From contig DNXM01000246.1 of NCBI GenBank assembly GCA_003505905.1, positions 638 to 9,222 on the forward strand: a stretch of DNA of 8,585 nt. The letters run 5' to 3'. The translations under genes were made by a program, and so were the position numbers. How positions within the stretch are numbered: the stretch's first letter is position 1; every line of letters begins with the position of its first letter. Below the pieces are notes generated by a model. That model searched no databases. It was given only the letters and a program-made list of their open reading frames with translations, and was not told where the DNA came from. This document shows, piece by piece, positions 6,489-8,585 of this stretch. The DNA comes from Oscillospiraceae bacterium (GTDB lineage Bacteria; Bacillota; Clostridia; Oscillospirales; Acutalibacteraceae).

Positions 6489-7017
6489 TGCTCTCGGTAT
6501 CGGCTTGGTGCGCATAGTAAAAATCGGAATGAAAATCGGTCGGCATCCGGTTGTAATCCTCGGTGTGCACATATTCGTGCAGTACGACGAAGCTGCCGTC
6601 GGGGTTGTACTTGATGCCCGACAAAACGGGAATGGAATACTCACCGATTGCTTGGCGGTGATAAATCAGTGCCTTGGCAGGGAAGTCGGAGGATTCCGAT
6701 GTGACGATTTGGGCATATTCGTAATCGGGACAGCCGTCATAATCCTCATACGAATAGTGCATCGGACCGATTTTTTGACCCCTGGTGTAGTAGGTGGCAG
6801 TGGACTTGGTGAATCGGAAGGTGTTTTGGCTGGTTTCGTTTCCGATTTCCGTCCATTCCCCCGAAAGATTCATAATGTTGCCCGTGTAAGTCGGGTCATA
6901 TTTGTCGGAAATAAAGCGGTCACGGGAAAGCAGCATAACGACGCCGATGAAAGCGACAAACAGCGCCACTATCGTTAAAACGAGTTTTTTATTTTCTTTC
7001 CAAACATCAAGCTTCAT
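6475..7017 (-). CDS. Membrane-anchored extracytoplasmic protein of unknown function
   Basis: I cannot assign this 180-residue protein to a family. A short basic N-terminus (KENKK) and one hydrophobic helix (about 11-30, without a lipobox cysteine) act as an uncleaved signal anchor. The remaining 150 residues are polar, rich in Tyr, Asp and Ser, and predicted beta-rich. The stretch LSGEWTEIGN...NTFRFTKSTATYY (51-77) loosely recalls small lipocalin-like or DUF-type beta domains that start with a GxW motif, but this is weak. Its start ATG lies inside the last codons of rsmA (11-base overlap, ATGAAGCTTGA), with AAGAAGGA seven bases upstream, so the two are probably translationally coupled. Its 3' end overlaps spoIIE by 14 bases, tail to tail. 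The coding call is supported by the ribosome binding site, the coupled start and a matching downstream terminator. Confidence 0.78.
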   Translation of the reverse strand: MKLDVWKENKKLVLTIVALFVAFIGVVMLLSRDRFISDKYDPTYTGNIMNLSGEWTEIGNETSQNTFRFTKSTATYYTRGQKIGPMHYSYEDYDGCPDYEYAQIVTSESSDFPAKALIYHRQAIGEYSIPVLSGIKYNPDGSFVVLHEYVHTEDYNRMPTDFHSDFYYAHQADTESTTRE

Positions 7018-7879
7018 TGTAAATTCCTTCTTTCAGTTGGTTGGCGAAAGCGGCGAGCTGACGCAAATCAAAGCTTTCGGCTCGTGCGGTTTCGGGTTGA
7101 CCGATGGCGGTTAAAGCGTCATAGACAACGCTTTTCGGAATGCTCATGCCTGCGCTTACGGAATTGGCGGCGGTTTTGCGCCGTTGGGCGAAAATGGCTT
7201 TCACCATGCGGAAAAACAGCTTTTCATCCGCCAAAGCCACGGGCGGTTCGGGGCGCACGGTCAAGCGGATAACGCTGCTGTCCACCTTCGGGGCAGGCAT
7301 AAATGACCCGGCGGAAACATCAAACAGCTTTTCGGCTTTTGCGTAATAGTTGACGGCAACGGTGACGGCACCTGCATCCCGACTGCCGACTTCGGCACAC
7401 AGGCGGTCAGCTGCCTCCTTTTGTACCATTACCGTAATGCTTTCAATCGGCAAACGGCTTTCGAGCAGGTACATCACAATGGGCGAGGTGATATAGTAAG
7501 GCAAATTTGCGCAAACGGCAACCTTCAAGCCGCAAAAATTCTCTTCAATGAGCTTGTGCAAATCGGTTTTGAGCACATCGCCGTGAATGACACGCACATT
7601 GTTGAATTCGCCGAGCGTTTCATCCAACACGGGCAAGAGCCGTTCGTCAAGCTCAACGGCGACCACCTTTTCGGCAACCTGCGCCAGCTGTTCGGTCAGT
7701 ACACCGATGCCGGGACCTACCTCCAACACGCCGACACCAGGTCCTGCGCCGCATTCCTCCGCCATGCGTGGGCAAATGCTCGGGTTGATGATAAAGTTCT
7801 GACCCAATGCTTTTGAAAAGCGGAAGCCGTGGCGGCCGAGCAGGTCTTTGATTCTTCCGATATCCGATAAATCGTTCAT
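7007..7879 (-). CDS. rsmA: 16S rRNA (adenine1518-N6/adenine1519-N6)-dimethyltransferase
   Basis: RsmA (KsgA) dimethylates two adjacent adenines in the helix-45 loop of 16S rRNA late in small-subunit assembly, using S-adenosylmethionine; its loss gives kasugamycin resistance. The 290-residue product has the usual length. It shows the family's KALGQNF (23-29), SAM-binding motif I EVGPGIGVLT (53-62), the acidic VELDERL (75-81), GDVLK (100-104), the catalytic motif IV NLPYYI (125-130), and FMPAPKVDS (193-201) with FAQRRKT (230-236) toward the C-terminal domain. ATG at 7879 is chosen because the family N-terminus begins here and GGAGTG lies five bases upstream. A longer open frame to 8206 would run antisense through galE and has no homology. 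The gene is the first of a two-gene operon, and its stop overlaps the start of the next gene. Confidence 0.95.
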   Translation of the reverse strand: MNDLSDIGRIKDLLGRHGFRFSKALGQNFIINPSICPRMAEECGAGPGVGVLEVGPGIGVLTEQLAQVAEKVVAVELDERLLPVLDETLGEFNNVRVIHGDVLKTDLHKLIEENFCGLKVAVCANLPYYITSPIVMYLLESRLPIESITVMVQKEAADRLCAEVGSRDAGAVTVAVNYYAKAEKLFDVSAGSFMPAPKVDSSVIRLTVRPEPPVALADEKLFFRMVKAIFAQRRKTAANSVSAGMSIPKSVVYDALTAIGQPETARAESFDLRQLAAFANQLKEGIYNEA

Positions 7880-7903
7880 GTTTTCACTCCGAAAAAATTT
7901 TTC

Positions 7904-7932
7904 TTTACATAGCAGGCGATTCGCTATATAAT
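7904..7932 (+). promoter_or_regulatory. Strong sigma-A promoter for galE
   Basis: TTTACA (7904-7909) and a perfect TATAAT (7927-7932) are separated by exactly 17 bases. The predicted transcription start is near 7939, giving a leader of about 30 bases that contains the AAAGGTGAGG ribosome binding site. The spacer contains the small palindrome GCGATTCGC (7916-7924). Confidence 0.8.
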
Positions 7933-7954
7933 ACCCTTGTGTTACACTTGTAAA
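7928..7954 (-). promoter_or_regulatory. Probable promoter for the rsmA operon, overlapping the galE -10
   Basis: On the minus strand TTTACA (7954-7949) is followed after 15 bases by TATTAT (7933-7928), a 5 of 6 match to the -10 consensus. The spacing is shorter than ideal. The -10 occupies almost the same bases as the galE -10 on the other strand. Transcription would begin near 7921 and reach the GGAGTG ribosome binding site (7890-7885) and the rsmA ATG. Confidence 0.5.
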
Positions 7955-7969
7955 GGTGAGGTTTTTTAA

Positions 7970-8585
<616 letters not shown>

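Noticed and set aside
6761..6776. ATCGG-A-CCGAT followed by T6 as a possible terminator for spoIIE on the plus strand.
   Set aside because: With a realistic loop the stem is only three to four base pairs, and it is almost 300 bases past the stop codon. It is too weak to call.
7421..7816. A 131-codon plus-strand open frame opposite rsmA.
   Set aside because: It is antisense to conserved rsmA motifs, including NLPYYI and the SAM-binding loop, and has no ribosome binding site or recognisable family.

Overview
The window looks like chromosomal DNA of an endospore-forming Clostridia-type Firmicute of moderate GC content, possibly of the Oscillospirales/Ruminococcaceae kind. This rests on a sporulation phosphatase (SpoIIE), an Rnf/Nqr-type membrane subunit, strong AGGAGG-like ribosome binding sites and sigma-A-type promoters. 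The placement is inferred from gene content only. I see no mobile elements, CRISPR array, tRNA or rRNA, and coding density is high.

Layout from left to right. (1) Bases 1-680, plus strand: the 3' part of an RnfA/NqrE-family membrane protein, then a small single-span membrane protein of unknown role. (2) Bases 718-766: a strong symmetric hairpin that can terminate transcription from both sides. (3) Bases 803-4274, minus strand: a two-gene operon, rlmB (23S rRNA 2'-O-methyltransferase) followed by a 903-residue protein. The latter joins a roughly 300-residue disordered Pro/Glu/Lys-rich N-terminus to a membrane core laid out like a P1B-type ATPase in which every catalytic signature appears lost. 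(4) Bases 4275-4433: a divergent regulatory region, with a sigma-A promoter toward rlmB and a Spo0A-like promoter toward spoIIE. (5) Bases 4434-6488, plus strand: spoIIE. (6) Bases 6475-7879, minus strand: rsmA (ksgA) overlapping a small membrane-anchored protein gene. That gene converges on spoIIE, and its apparent terminator lies inside the spoIIE coding sequence. (7) Bases 7880-7969: divergent promoters whose -10 boxes overlap on opposite strands. (8) Bases 7970-8585, plus strand: the 5' part of galE.

The genes fall into three themes: rRNA methylation (rlmB, rsmA), sporulation (spoIIE) and UDP-sugar metabolism (galE). Each rRNA methyltransferase is followed by an uncharacterised membrane protein gene in the same transcription unit. 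The most unusual item is the apparent pseudo-P-type ATPase. Next come the Rnf-like subunit that lacks a conserved cluster-ligand cysteine and has no rnfB immediately after it, and the compact regulatory arrangements at the spoIIE and rsmA/galE junctions. All family assignments and alignments were made by eye.
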